Positions 17,414-26,421 of a stretch of DNA of 64,000 bases are shown here, piece after piece (the first letter of the stretch is position 1; each line of letters opens with the position of its first letter). The stretch comes from CAYSRJ01 sp964521865 (GTDB taxonomy: Bacteria > Spirochaetota > B62-G9 > DRHN01): contig CAZFTJ010000002.1 in NCBI GenBank assembly GCA_964521865.1, positions 62,001-126,000 on the forward strand, written 5' to 3'. Under the pieces are notes generated by a model that had not been told where the DNA came from, made no database searches, and saw only the letters and a list, made by a program, of their open reading frames with translations. Both the position numbers and the translations under genes were made by a program.

Positions 17414-18703
17414 CTAAAATATTGTTTTTACAAATCTTCCCGTTACCGGAAGCTCACCGGCGAGGGGAGTAACGTATTCTCTGAATATCCTTTCGTCTAT
17501 TTCTCCGCCTTCAAGTATCCATCCCGTTGGGAAGCTCTTTGTATGTTTCTGAACACTTTGAAGCGGTGTTACGAAGGTCGTAATACGGTAGGTCCCGTCC
17601 CCTTCGGCTCTTTTAATTGCAATGCTTCCTTCGTCGAATGTATCCTGTGTCGCCGTGAGTACCGCGCTGACGCCGACTGTGTACGCCTCACGGGCATCAA
17701 CTTCAGAGATTGAAAGAGGAAATGAACGCTGCGGATAGCCGAGGGTATCGGCCCGCACCCGTTTGATATTCAGAGAGCTTTTCACTATCATTGAAAGTAT
17801 ATCTCCCATCATCCCGGAACCGCTGAGACTCACGTTCCCGTGCGAGTCGAGCTCGACAGCACCGCCTTTTGTCTTTGGATTATACTTATCCGGCAGTGTG
17901 AGCCGAACAAAGGAGTTGAGCCACTGAGAAATGTAATCGGGCTTTTTCCCGTTCTTCAGATTGAATATTCCCTGCTTGTTGATTCCCTCGGAAACCGCGA
18001 TGAGAGCCCGCCCGTGCTCCTTGAAAGTTCTATCCACATCTGCAAGAAAGGAATCGAGATCAAAGGGCATCTCCGGCATATAGACGAGATGGGGGCCGTC
18101 CTTCGGGTATTGTCGCGCGAGCACGCTGGCTGCAGTCAAAAATCCCGCATTTCTTCCCATGACGACATTGATCTTTACCCCTTTCAGGGCCCTGTTGTCT
18201 TCATTGTCCCCGATAAACGCACATGCAACATACCGTGCTGCGCTGCCATACCCGGGGCAGTGGTCGGTTACGAGAAGGTCATTATCGATTGTTTTCGGGA
18301 TATGGACCACACGAAGATCGTACCCCTCGTGCGCGGCATAGCTGTTGATGATGTACGCCGTTTCCGCGGAGTCGTTGCCTCCGATATAAAAAAAATACCG
18401 CACATTCATCTTTTTAAAATTATCAAATATCTTCATACATTCGTCGTCCGTCGGTTTATGCCGTATCGAACCGAGCGCGGCTGCAGGAGTATGCGATATT
18501 TGCCTCAGAACAAAGTTCGGCTGAGAGAAAAGAGGGACATATTCATTATTCAGCATGCCCTGCACCCCGTGCCTGGCGCCGTAGAGCTCGAGAATTTCCC
18601 CATGTTTTCTCGCTTCCATGATCGCACCGATAAAGCTCCGATTAATCACCGCGGTAGGTCCGCCCGATTGTCCTATGACCGCATTCCCTTTTGGACCACC
18701 CAT
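17414..18703 (-). CDS. pfp: Pyrophosphate-dependent 6-phosphofructokinase
   Basis: Phosphorylates fructose 6-phosphate in glycolysis. 429 residues from the ATG at 18703 (GGAG upstream). The two positions that separate donors are both of the PPi type: GGND (108-111, Asp in place of the ATP-enzyme Gly) and PKTIDND (136-142, Lys in place of Gly). The substrate region GYGSAARYVA and the conserved VVMGRNAGFLTAAS are present. Use of PPi makes the step reversible. A TATAGT-like -10 lies about 40 bases upstream in an AT-rich stretch. Donor specificity is deduced from residues, not tested. Confidence 0.9.
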   Translation of the reverse strand: MGGPKGNAVIGQSGGPTAVINRSFIGAIMEARKHGEILELYGARHGVQGMLNNEYVPLFSQPNFVLRQISHTPAAALGSIRHKPTDDECMKIFDNFKKMNVRYFFYIGGNDSAETAYIINSYAAHEGYDLRVVHIPKTIDNDLLVTDHCPGYGSAARYVACAFIGDNEDNRALKGVKINVVMGRNAGFLTAASVLARQYPKDGPHLVYMPEMPFDLDSFLADVDRTFKEHGRALIAVSEGINKQGIFNLKNGKKPDYISQWLNSFVRLTLPDKYNPKTKGGAVELDSHGNVSLSGSGMMGDILSMIVKSSLNIKRVRADTLGYPQRSFPLSISEVDAREAYTVGVSAVLTATQDTFDEGSIAIKRAEGDGTYRITTFVTPLQSVQKHTKSFPTGWILEGGEIDERIFREYVTPLAGELPVTGRFVKTIF

Positions 18704-18827
18704 ATGAGACTCCTTACCTTCTGTTCGTATACTATAATAGAATACTATTTTTTGAAAAATTCTTGTACAAAAAACGGGCCTGCCGAATATTTTCATCATA
18801 AATTTCAAACGCAAAAAAATGCACGGC

Positions 18828-19376
18828 TTAAAAACGAACATTCCTCTCAAAAAGAGGAGTGATCTCCCCGTTGTAAAAGAGCTGCACCAGCGCCGATTTT
18901 GGGAGCCTGTTCTGCTCAACGAGAAATATAACGGAGCTGCTTTCTCCGGACAGCAGGGTGTTCTCTGCAATTTTTTTTTCCAGTTTCAAAACAACCGAAT
19001 CATTTTTTTTTATATGTACGAGCACGGGTATGGGTTTCTCGAACCGAATGGGATCCGCCGTTTGATTTTTCACCGTAAGCCCTATCAAAATCTTCTTTCC
19101 CTTGATTCCGGTGACGTTCAGGCCGTAGCGCACTCCATCGATCTCTTTTTCGATGTACACATTCGCAGGTCTGTTGAGCAGATAAAACACGAGCGCAACA
19201 AGAAGGATATCAACCAGGATAATGAAGAGCCCTCTTCGGGTTTTCCTTGAAAAGAAGCGCCGTCTTTCCGGCACATATCCGGTTCTGAGCTTCTTTAACC
19301 GCTCCTCCCTGCTGTAATGGAAATGGAGCTCTTTGTTATTATCCGGTGTTGACCCGGTATGCGGACCTCCGGTCAT
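18828..19376 (-). CDS. Single-pass membrane protein of unknown function
   Basis: 182 residues from the ATG at 19376, one base after the nnr stop, with GGAGG inside the end of nnr. The N-terminal third is polar and basic (EERLKKLRTGYVPERRRFF). One transmembrane helix follows at about 50-70 (LFIILVDILLVALVFYLL), then a C-terminal beta-rich domain (GLNVTGIKGKKILIGLTVKN) that should lie outside the membrane. I do not recognise a family. It is the last gene of the lipoprotein-nnr-membrane protein unit. Confidence 0.75.
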   Translation of the reverse strand: MTGGPHTGSTPDNNKELHFHYSREERLKKLRTGYVPERRRFFSRKTRRGLFIILVDILLVALVFYLLNRPANVYIEKEIDGVRYGLNVTGIKGKKILIGLTVKNQTADPIRFEKPIPVLVHIKKNDSVVLKLEKKIAENTLLSGESSSVIFLVEQNRLPKSALVQLFYNGEITPLFERNVRF

Positions 19377-19377
19377 G

Positions 19378-20913
19378 TCAGCGTTTGCCTCCAAGCTGCC
19401 TGAATGCATAAGGAAGAAGCTCGATGAGGTCTCCTGCATGGGCGGCATCCTCGGTAAATACTTCTTCGGCCCGTTTACCGCACTCCGTATGAAGAAAAAC
19501 GCCTGCAACCGCTGCGTCTCTGCAGGACAGACCGCGCGCCATCAGTGCCCCTATTATGCCGGAAAGAACGTCACCGCTCCCACCCTTTGCGAGCGCCGGC
19601 ACCCCACCGTCATTGTAAAACGTTTCTTTGCCGTCGGCGACGACGGTGACTGCGTCTTTGAGTACGACGGTGACATCGTACTGTGCCGAAAATCGGGCTG
19701 CGATCTCCCTCTTGTTTTTTTTAACCTCGCTGTTCGTCGTCCCTGTGAGCCGCGCCATTTCCCCGATATGGGGTGTGACGACGACACGGGCCTTTTTATT
19801 TTTCAAAATATCCGGATTTTTTGCAATATTGTTTAATCCATCGGCATCCACCAGCAGCTTTTTATCAAGCTGAAGCAACTTTCTGATTATCATAAGAGCG
19901 CCGTCGAACACGCCCATACCCGGCCCCGAAACAAGCGCATCCTGCCGTTTGAAAATGCGTTCGAAATCTGCGTTTTCAGGCAGCGAATCGATTGAGCCCG
20001 GCATAAGACCGAGAATAATCTCATCCGGTTTCCGGACCATGGATTCATTTTTAAAAAAAACGGTTACCAGGCCGCAGCCGCTCCTTGAACCTGCTCGGGC
20101 GGCGAGGAGAGCGGCCCCCTCAAATCCGTCCCTGCCGCCGAGAACGCCGAGATGCCCGTATGTTCCCTTGTGAGAATTTTTTTCTCTTTGGGGAACGAGC
20201 TTCTTTACAAGATCGGCATCTATGAACAACACCGGCGATTGGTCGGCCTCAATGAGGTCGGGAGGAAAACCGATATCAAGCACCGCCAGCTTCCCGCACA
20301 GCGCCTTTCCAGGATACTCGACAATGCCGAATTTCAACATGCCCACGGTATAGGTCGCGCACGCCTGCATTGCGTGAAGCCCGGTCTCTTCAGCGTTTGC
20401 ATCCACACCGGACGGAAGATCGACGGATATAACAGGTACTCCGCAGTTTCTCGTAAAATCGATAATGTCTGCAACAACTCCTCTCGGAATCCCGTGGAAT
20501 CCAAGGCCGAGAAGTGCATCGATAATGAAGCTGCATCCGTACAGATACGACTTTTCTTTGTTGAATAACTCAGGAGTTTCGATTGTTCGCACGTTAATAT
20601 TGAAAAAACCCAGTCTTTGATAGTTTATGCGCGCCTCATTCTTTAATTTTTTTTCATGAACACATAAGAATACGGCGACCCCACCGAACCCTCTTCTCTT
20701 CAGATGTCTCGCGATGACAAAACCATCGCCGCCGTTGTTGCCGCCTCCGCATACCACTGCGATTCTATCTGTTTTTTGCACGGAAAAATCCCGAAGAAAC
20801 GCGTTTACAAACTCCATGCCCGCATTCTCCATAAGAATTTCACCCGGAATACCGTATTCCTCAATCGTTCTGCGATCGATTTCTCTCATCTCGTCCCGAT
20901 CAACGATTCGCAT
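19378..20913 (-). CDS. nnr: Bifunctional NAD(P)H-hydrate epimerase / ADP-dependent dehydratase
   Basis: Repairs damaged NAD(P)HX. 511 residues, with both domains fused as is common in bacteria. The N-terminal epimerase (YjeF_N) shows MREIDRRTIEEYGIPG and VVCGGGNNGGDGFVIARHL. The C-terminal ribokinase-like dehydratase (about 235-511) shows KGTYGHLGVLGG, LLVDADGLNNIA, VVTPHIGEMARL and the GGSGDVLSGIIGALMA nucleotide-binding motif. Its start lies 14 bases inside the end of the upstream lipoprotein gene. Confidence 0.96.
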   Translation of the reverse strand: MRIVDRDEMREIDRRTIEEYGIPGEILMENAGMEFVNAFLRDFSVQKTDRIAVVCGGGNNGGDGFVIARHLKRRGFGGVAVFLCVHEKKLKNEARINYQRLGFFNINVRTIETPELFNKEKSYLYGCSFIIDALLGLGFHGIPRGVVADIIDFTRNCGVPVISVDLPSGVDANAEETGLHAMQACATYTVGMLKFGIVEYPGKALCGKLAVLDIGFPPDLIEADQSPVLFIDADLVKKLVPQREKNSHKGTYGHLGVLGGRDGFEGAALLAARAGSRSGCGLVTVFFKNESMVRKPDEIILGLMPGSIDSLPENADFERIFKRQDALVSGPGMGVFDGALMIIRKLLQLDKKLLVDADGLNNIAKNPDILKNKKARVVVTPHIGEMARLTGTTNSEVKKNKREIAARFSAQYDVTVVLKDAVTVVADGKETFYNDGGVPALAKGGSGDVLSGIIGALMARGLSCRDAAVAGVFLHTECGKRAEEVFTEDAAHAGDLIELLPYAFRQLGGKR

Positions 20914-22321
20914 TTTTAAACTCCTCTATCTTTTCCAGGATGAAATCCCATACGCCGGTCTTTTTCTTCTCCCCATTCAGAATCTCATCGCTGGCCCACC
21001 TGTAAAAGTACGCATTTTTATCATCAATCTTAAGAGCATATACCGAGCCGTCCACCCCTACTTGAACATTGGTCCACAGCCCGTCGTCCTCGAATGTAAA
21101 ACTTCGCTTGGCGCATACAGTGCCGTCCGGTTTGACGATCGTCACAACCGATCTGTTTTTATTGATATATTTCCAGAGGAAAACATCGGATTTTCCGTCG
21201 ATACCGAGACACTCCTGAGTCGTGTCGTTTGCATGCGTCAATCCGGTCTGCCATATATAGGAAGAGCTGATATCGTCCGCCCCGACATCAAAACGCACAA
21301 GCTTATAAAACAGAAGATCGTTCATACTTTTTTTCACCGGCTGCTCTGCGGACTTCGTTTCATCAAAGTTCTCGATCTCGATCTCCTCGCCCCACGTATC
21401 CTCCGCCTTTTTTATCGACTTCGTATCATTGGTGGTTTCATACTGAGAGACCCAGTACACAAGTTTTTTATCGTTAAATTCAGGCCAGACATCCATGATA
21501 AACGATACTCTATCCACCGGTTTGCTGCTTCCGAGGATTTCCTCCCTGTTTATTGTATGCCGTTCAATCAGTTTGCCCTCAGCGTCGTACCTATAGTAGG
21601 TCCAGTTTTCCCAGGCCTCGTCTGCAGTCAGAACGATCAGATTACCGTTGATATCCGTCGCAATCTTATAGATGTAATAGAATGGGTCCGAGTCGGTTCC
21701 ATTCTTGCCGATCCTGTATTGAAAATTTCCAAGTCTGTCAAACTTCAGTATATACGACATATATGATTCGGTGTAATGTGCATCTTCACTTCCGACATCG
21801 TCATCCAGGCTGATAATGTCTATGACTGATCCCTGTTTTTCCTTCTGAATAAAGACATCCTGGACATAGAGATTGTTTTCATTGTCGACCGCTATTTGAT
21901 CGATCGTATCGAAATTGTATGTTTTACGTTCTTTTGTCCGCAGAACTGTGTCTGCCTCCCCGCCCATATTATCCGCAGTATCACCCTTTGAAATCACTAA
22001 AATGACATCTCCCTGTGTGGTTATTTTCATAATCTGCTGATTGACACTGTCGACCACGAAGAAGAACCCGTTGCGAAACAGCACCGCACCGGGACCGTGA
22101 AACTCGCCGTTTTGTCTTCTCTGAACACCGATTTGCTCCTCCGACCTCCCTAAGAGAACACTGAAGAGTTTTTCCTTTTTTAGCTCTACAACCCGATTCT
22201 TTCCGCATCCGTTCATAATGAGGAGGGCTCCTGCAAGTATCGGCAGTAAAATTTTTATCGGTAGGGCGCTTCGGGTCCGCCCCATGCGGCCGCACGGCGG
22301 TATAACAGCTCTCCTTGACAT
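20900..22321 (-). CDS. Lipoprotein with beta-propeller-like repeats
   Basis: 473 residues from the ATG at 22321. A basic N-terminus leads into a lipobox (ILLPILAGALLIMNGC), so it is an anchored lipoprotein. The mature chain has strand repeats of NHL/6-bladed-propeller style: GPGAVLFRNGFFFVVDSVNQ, DQIAVDNENNLYVQDVF, KIATDINGNLIVLTAD, VQVGVDGSVYALKID. It contains an acidic low-complexity stretch near the middle (EDTWGEEIEIENFDE). It resembles large spirochaete-specific lipoproteins of unknown function. The next gene (nnr) overlaps it by 14 bases, probably without functional meaning. Confidence 0.8.
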   Translation of the reverse strand: MSRRAVIPPCGRMGRTRSALPIKILLPILAGALLIMNGCGKNRVVELKKEKLFSVLLGRSEEQIGVQRRQNGEFHGPGAVLFRNGFFFVVDSVNQQIMKITTQGDVILVISKGDTADNMGGEADTVLRTKERKTYNFDTIDQIAVDNENNLYVQDVFIQKEKQGSVIDIISLDDDVGSEDAHYTESYMSYILKFDRLGNFQYRIGKNGTDSDPFYYIYKIATDINGNLIVLTADEAWENWTYYRYDAEGKLIERHTINREEILGSSKPVDRVSFIMDVWPEFNDKKLVYWVSQYETTNDTKSIKKAEDTWGEEIEIENFDETKSAEQPVKKSMNDLLFYKLVRFDVGADDISSSYIWQTGLTHANDTTQECLGIDGKSDVFLWKYINKNRSVVTIVKPDGTVCAKRSFTFEDDGLWTNVQVGVDGSVYALKIDDKNAYFYRWASDEILNGEKKKTGVWDFILEKIEEFKNANR

Positions 22322-22554
22322 TTTACCTCTCTTTCGTCCGGCATTTTCATATCTGAAACGCAGGTATGACGCAGAGCGTCTGCATAACGTATCACAACGG
22401 GCCGGAAGCCTCGTTTGTTCATTCGCATATAGTATACGTAAAGTAGCAGAATTTTCAGCAAGATTAAATAATTTTCGCGACCCGCAATACAAAATATTAT
22501 GAAAAATAGTGCATACAATTTCGTCGGATACCGAAATGACGGCTCGAAATTGCA
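22322..22554. other. Divergent intergenic region between lipoprotein gene and secA
   Basis: AT-rich toward secA. Apart from the secA promoter I see no RNA gene, repeat or protein-coding signal here. Confidence 0.5.
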
Positions 22555-22583
22555 TTGATTTTTAAAAACACCCATAGTAAATT
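22555..22583 (+). promoter_or_regulatory. secA promoter, predicted leaderless start
   Basis: TTGATT (22555-22560), 17-base spacer, TAAATT (22578-22583). Six bases (TGTTGC) then separate the -10 from the ATG at 22590, so RNA should begin at or within a base or two of the start codon. No Shine-Dalgarno sequence is present. Confidence 0.55.
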
Positions 22584-22589
22584 TGTTGC

Positions 22590-25487
22590 ATGAAAAATCC
22601 AATCGTAACAATTTTCGGCAGTAAAAATGAAAGAGAAATCAAGAGTCTTTCCCCCCTCCTTGAAAAAATCAACTCTCTCGAATCTGAAATCTCATCCCTC
22701 TCCGACAACAGCCTGAGACAGAAAACGGACGAATTCAAAAAGAGACTCGAAAACGGCGAAACGCTGGACGATATACTTCCCGAAGCCTTTGCAGTTGTCC
22801 GGGAGACGGCAAAAAGAACGATCAACATGCGTCATTTCGACGTTCAGATACTGGGCGGAATTGTTTTGTATCAGGGTAAAATTGCTGAAATGAAAACCGG
22901 CGAAGGCAAAACGCTTGCCGCGACGCTGCCTCTCTACCTTATCGCACTTGAAGGAAAAGGCTGCCATCTCGTTACCGTAAACGACTACCTTGCAAAACGG
23001 GATGCCCAGTGGATGGGGCCGATCTATGAATTCCTCGGTTTGAAAGTCGCTTTTCTGTACCATGATATTCCCTTCGAGGAGAGGAAAGAGGCATACGATG
23101 CCGATATTACCTACGGAACAAATAATGAATTCGGGTTCGATTACCTTCGCGACAATATGGCCGACAGCCTTGAGGCCATGGTACAGAGAGGACATCACTA
23201 TGCAATTGTGGATGAAGTCGACAGCGTGCTCATCGATGAGGCGAGAACCCCGCTTATTATTTCAGGACCAACGGATTCCGACTCCTCCCCTTTCTACGAG
23301 CTTAATCCGAAAGTGAAGAACCTTGCAGTCAGGCAGAAATCGATTGTCAACAGGTACCTCAAAGATGCCGAAGAGCTTTTGCGGCAGGGGAACCGCGAGG
23401 AGGCGGGTAAAAAACTGCTCCAGGCCGAGAAAGGCGATCCAAAAAACAAGCGGCTTTTGGAGCTGAAAGAAAACCCGGAAAATATCAAACTCATCCAGAA
23501 AACGGAATTTTACTATAATCAGACCAAAAGTATTTCAGAAATCGAGGAGGAGCTGTACTTCGTTATTGAAGAGAAGGGGCATTCCGTAACCCTGACCGAA
23601 AAGGGCCGCGCCGGGCTCTCACCCTCAAATCCCGAGAAGCTGATACTGCATGATTACACCGACAGGCTTGCCGAGATCGAGAAATTGGAACTTTCGAAAG
23701 AGGCGATGCGTGCGAAAAAAGAGGAGATAGAAACAGAATATCTCGAGGCCAGTGAAAAGCTTCACATCATCAATCAGCTCCTCAAGGCCTACTCTCTGTA
23801 CGAACGCGACGTGGAGTATGTCGTACAGGAGGGAAAGGTTATCATAGTCGACGAATTCACCGGCAGACTGATGCCGGGCAGGCGTTTCGGTGAAGGCCTG
23901 CACCAGGCAATCGAAGCGAAAGAAGGTGTAACCGTCGAAAGAGATACGCAGACTCTTGCTACCATCACCATACAGAATTATTTTCGTCTGTACGATAAGC
24001 TTGCCGGTATGACGGGTACGGCCGCAACCGAGGCGGAGGAGTTTTCAAAAATATACAGCCTCGAAGTGGTTGTTATTCCGACCAATGAACCCGTTATCCG
24101 CATCGATCACCCGGATAGAATCTACCGCACTTCGAAAGAGAAGTGGCGGGCTATCGCCGATGAAATTGAAGAGCTGCATTCAAAGGGGCAGCCGGCGCTG
24201 GTGGGCACCATATCGGTTGAAAAATCAGAGCTGCTCTCCAAGGTTCTGAAAAAGCGTCGGATACCCCATGAAGTCCTGAATGCGAAGTATCATGAAAAGG
24301 AAGCGCAGATCATTGCAAAGGCCGGTGAGAAAACGTCGGTCACGATTGCAACCAATATGGCGGGCCGCGGCACCGATATAAAACTCGGCGAAGGAGTCAA
24401 AGAGCTCGGGGGTCTGCATATTCTCGGAACCGAACGACATGAGGCCAGGCGCATCGACAATCAGCTCCGGGGCAGAAGCGGCAGACAGGGAGACCCCGGC
24501 TCGTCCCGGTTCTATATGTCCCTGGAAGACGACCTGATGCGGCTCTTCGGATCGGACAAGATCTCCAATGTTATGTTGAAGATGGGAATGGAGGAAAACC
24601 AGAACATCGATTCCCCCCTTGTGACCAAAGCGATCAGCAGCGCACAGAAAAAGGTCGAAAACAGAAATTTCGAAATCAGAAAACATCTTCTGGAATACGA
24701 CAATGTGATGAACGACCAGAGGAACTACATATACTCAAAGAGGGCGGAATTCCTGAAGAATCTCAATATTAGCGAGAAAATCGATGAAATAATCGCAGAT
24801 GTTGTCGACGCACAGCTCGAAGAGCTGGAGCTGTCGAAGTCGGGGATCACCGGACAGGATATCGCTCCCGTCGAACAATGGCTCTCAGACCTTTTGAAAG
24901 AGGATATCGAGATCGGTATCGTCGAAGGTAAAGAGATCGGCTCCGACGAACTGAGAAAACGCATCCTGAGCTCCGGCTTCGAGGCTCACCGTGAGAAGAT
25001 AACGGAACTTGGCGAAGACATTGCGCCGCGCATCGAGCAGTTTCTTGCCCTTCAGGCTATTGACAAGCGGTGGAAGGAACACCTGTACGAAATGGACGGC
25101 CTCAGGGAAGGTATCGGCTACCAGGCATACGCGCAGAAAGATCCACTGATTGAATACAAGTTCCAGGCGTTTAATCTATTTCAGGAGCTGGTTGTCAATA
25201 TCAATACCGATATTATCAAAAACCTGTTCAGAGTCCACCTGGCGCCGTCTGTTCGACGACCGACTATATGGCGTATTAAAAACACACAGCATGAAGAGTA
25301 CGGTCAGTACGGTCATTTCGGCGGCCGTGAACAGTACGAATCGGCTGAACCGTATGCCGGAAGCGGCGCACCTGTTCAGCACCAGAAACGGGAACGGGTT
25401 CAGGTTGTGGTCGGACAAAAAGTCGGAAGAAACGACCCCTGTCCATGCGGGAGCGGCAAAAAATACAAGTACTGCTGTGGAAGGTAA
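22590..25487 (+). CDS. secA: Protein translocase ATPase subunit SecA
   Basis: Motor of the Sec pathway, 965 residues. The start MKNPIVTIFGSKNEREIK matches the family N-terminus. Walker A is in AEMKTGEGKTLAATLP and Walker B in YAIVDEVDSVLIDEARTPL. Motifs in the second nucleotide-binding domain include TNMAGRGTDIKLGEGV and RGRSGRQGDPGSSRFY. The C-terminal zinc ribbon is DPCPCGSGKKYKYCC. An insertion after the first domain (YLKDAEELLRQGNREEAGKK, about residues 250-300) resembles the one in Bacteroidetes-type SecA. No ribosome site precedes the ATG. Confidence 0.98.
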   Translation: MKNPIVTIFGSKNEREIKSLSPLLEKINSLESEISSLSDNSLRQKTDEFKKRLENGETLDDILPEAFAVVRETAKRTINMRHFDVQILGGIVLYQGKIAEMKTGEGKTLAATLPLYLIALEGKGCHLVTVNDYLAKRDAQWMGPIYEFLGLKVAFLYHDIPFEERKEAYDADITYGTNNEFGFDYLRDNMADSLEAMVQRGHHYAIVDEVDSVLIDEARTPLIISGPTDSDSSPFYELNPKVKNLAVRQKSIVNRYLKDAEELLRQGNREEAGKKLLQAEKGDPKNKRLLELKENPENIKLIQKTEFYYNQTKSISEIEEELYFVIEEKGHSVTLTEKGRAGLSPSNPEKLILHDYTDRLAEIEKLELSKEAMRAKKEEIETEYLEASEKLHIINQLLKAYSLYERDVEYVVQEGKVIIVDEFTGRLMPGRRFGEGLHQAIEAKEGVTVERDTQTLATITIQNYFRLYDKLAGMTGTAATEAEEFSKIYSLEVVVIPTNEPVIRIDHPDRIYRTSKEKWRAIADEIEELHSKGQPALVGTISVEKSELLSKVLKKRRIPHEVLNAKYHEKEAQIIAKAGEKTSVTIATNMAGRGTDIKLGEGVKELGGLHILGTERHEARRIDNQLRGRSGRQGDPGSSRFYMSLEDDLMRLFGSDKISNVMLKMGMEENQNIDSPLVTKAISSAQKKVENRNFEIRKHLLEYDNVMNDQRNYIYSKRAEFLKNLNISEKIDEIIADVVDAQLEELELSKSGITGQDIAPVEQWLSDLLKEDIEIGIVEGKEIGSDELRKRILSSGFEAHREKITELGEDIAPRIEQFLALQAIDKRWKEHLYEMDGLREGIGYQAYAQKDPLIEYKFQAFNLFQELVVNINTDIIKNLFRVHLAPSVRRPTIWRIKNTQHEEYGQYGHFGGREQYESAEPYAGSGAPVQHQKRERVQVVVGQKVGRNDPCPCGSGKKYKYCCGR

Positions 25488-25518
25488 TCCCGCCCGGGCC
25501 GTGCGCTTATCTGACCTG

Positions 25519-25545
25519 TTATCCGGACGCTTCGCATCCGGATAA
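25519..25545. repeat. Dispersed palindromic repeat, intergenic copy after secA
   Basis: Arms TTATCCGGAcGC and GCaTCCGGATAA around a TTC loop (one mismatch). It lies 31 bases after the secA stop and may serve as a bidirectional 3' element between the convergent secA and ccdA genes. There is no T-run, so it is not a standard terminator. Confidence 0.7.
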
Positions 25546-25556
25546 TGTCGAAGATG

Positions 25557-25612
25557 CCGAAGGTGCTGTCAAGTACCGAAGGTGCTGTCAAGTACCGAAG
25601 GTGCATGTGGTA
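25557..25612. repeat. Short tandem repeat, 19-bp unit
   Basis: The unit CCGAAGGTGCTGTCAAGTA occurs at 25557-25575 and again, identical, at 25576-25594. A third, diverged unit follows at 25595-25612. It lies between the palindromic repeat and the 3' end of the CcdA-like gene. Confidence 0.85.
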
Positions 25613-25668
25613 CTGAAGGTACCGCCGGTGCGAGCACCAGGATTTGTTACACGACGATTCGCGCCGTA

Positions 25669-26421
25669 TTAACTGATCGTAGCCCCGACATCCGTTTTAT
25701 TCATTTCCAGAACAGACGTCCCGGTTATAAATGTGAGATACGATGGAATAAGGGGCAGTACGCAAGGTGAAATAAAGGAGATAAAGCCTGCAAAAAGCGC
25801 AATAAAGAAAGAGAGGTTTCCCGATTCGATCGTTGTGACATCCGGAATGAATGCAAGGTACTGGGAAAATTTCTGAAATTGCCCGACAATAAGCGCCAAT
25901 CCGACACCAAGAAGAAGAAGTCCGCTTATCAGCTTGATCATCTTGAAGTGTTTTTTCAAGAAAGATGAAAATTTTAGAAAACACTCGAAGGCGATGACGG
26001 AAAAAAGAAAGGGCAGGCCAAGACCGATTGAATAAACGGCCAGAAGCCCGATTCCCTTGAATGCGGTCTTGCCCGCTGCGGCGAGAATGAGGATGCTTGA
26101 AAGAATCGGGCCTATACAGGGAGTCCATGCGGCGGCAAAGGTCACACCGATGACGAATGCGCCGAAAGCTCCCTGCGGTTTTCTCTTTACCTGCGCCTTT
26201 CGCCCGTAGTTAAGAAAAGGCACCGTAATAAGTCCCATCACCTGCACGGCAAGCACGACGATAACCGCACCACCCGCCATCGTTATAAGCCTTGAATAAC
26301 GGTTTATAGCACCGGAGAGCGAGCCGGCCCCGGCGCCGAGGAGAACGAAGATCAGGGTAAATCCGAGGATAAAAAAAAGAGTGCTGATAATGCCTTTCGA
26401 TACAATTGAAGCGTTTTTCAC
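25669..26421 (-). CDS. ccdA: CcdA/DsbD-family membrane thiol transporter with permuted helix order
   Basis: 250 residues, six predicted membrane helices (about 11-34, 45-70, 84-116, 121-149, 161-181, 202-231). The family passes electrons across the inner membrane for cytochrome c maturation or periplasmic disulfide reduction through two cysteines. Here they are Cys102 (AAAWTPCIGPIL) and Cys220 (SPCVLPLIPSYL). In ordinary CcdA the CVLPLIP helix is the first; here it is the last, so the order reads TM2-3-4-5-6-1. The start is GTG at 26421 with no ribosome site, overlapping the stop of a 30-codon frame that encodes a degraded TM1. Both cysteines remain, so activity is plausible. Confidence 0.85.
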   Translation of the reverse strand: MKNASIVSKGIISTLFFILGFTLIFVLLGAGAGSLSGAINRYSRLITMAGGAVIVVLAVQVMGLITVPFLNYGRKAQVKRKPQGAFGAFVIGVTFAAAWTPCIGPILSSILILAAAGKTAFKGIGLLAVYSIGLGLPFLFSVIAFECFLKFSSFLKKHFKMIKLISGLLLLGVGLALIVGQFQKFSQYLAFIPDVTTIESGNLSFFIALFAGFISFISPCVLPLIPSYLTFITGTSVLEMNKTDVGATIS

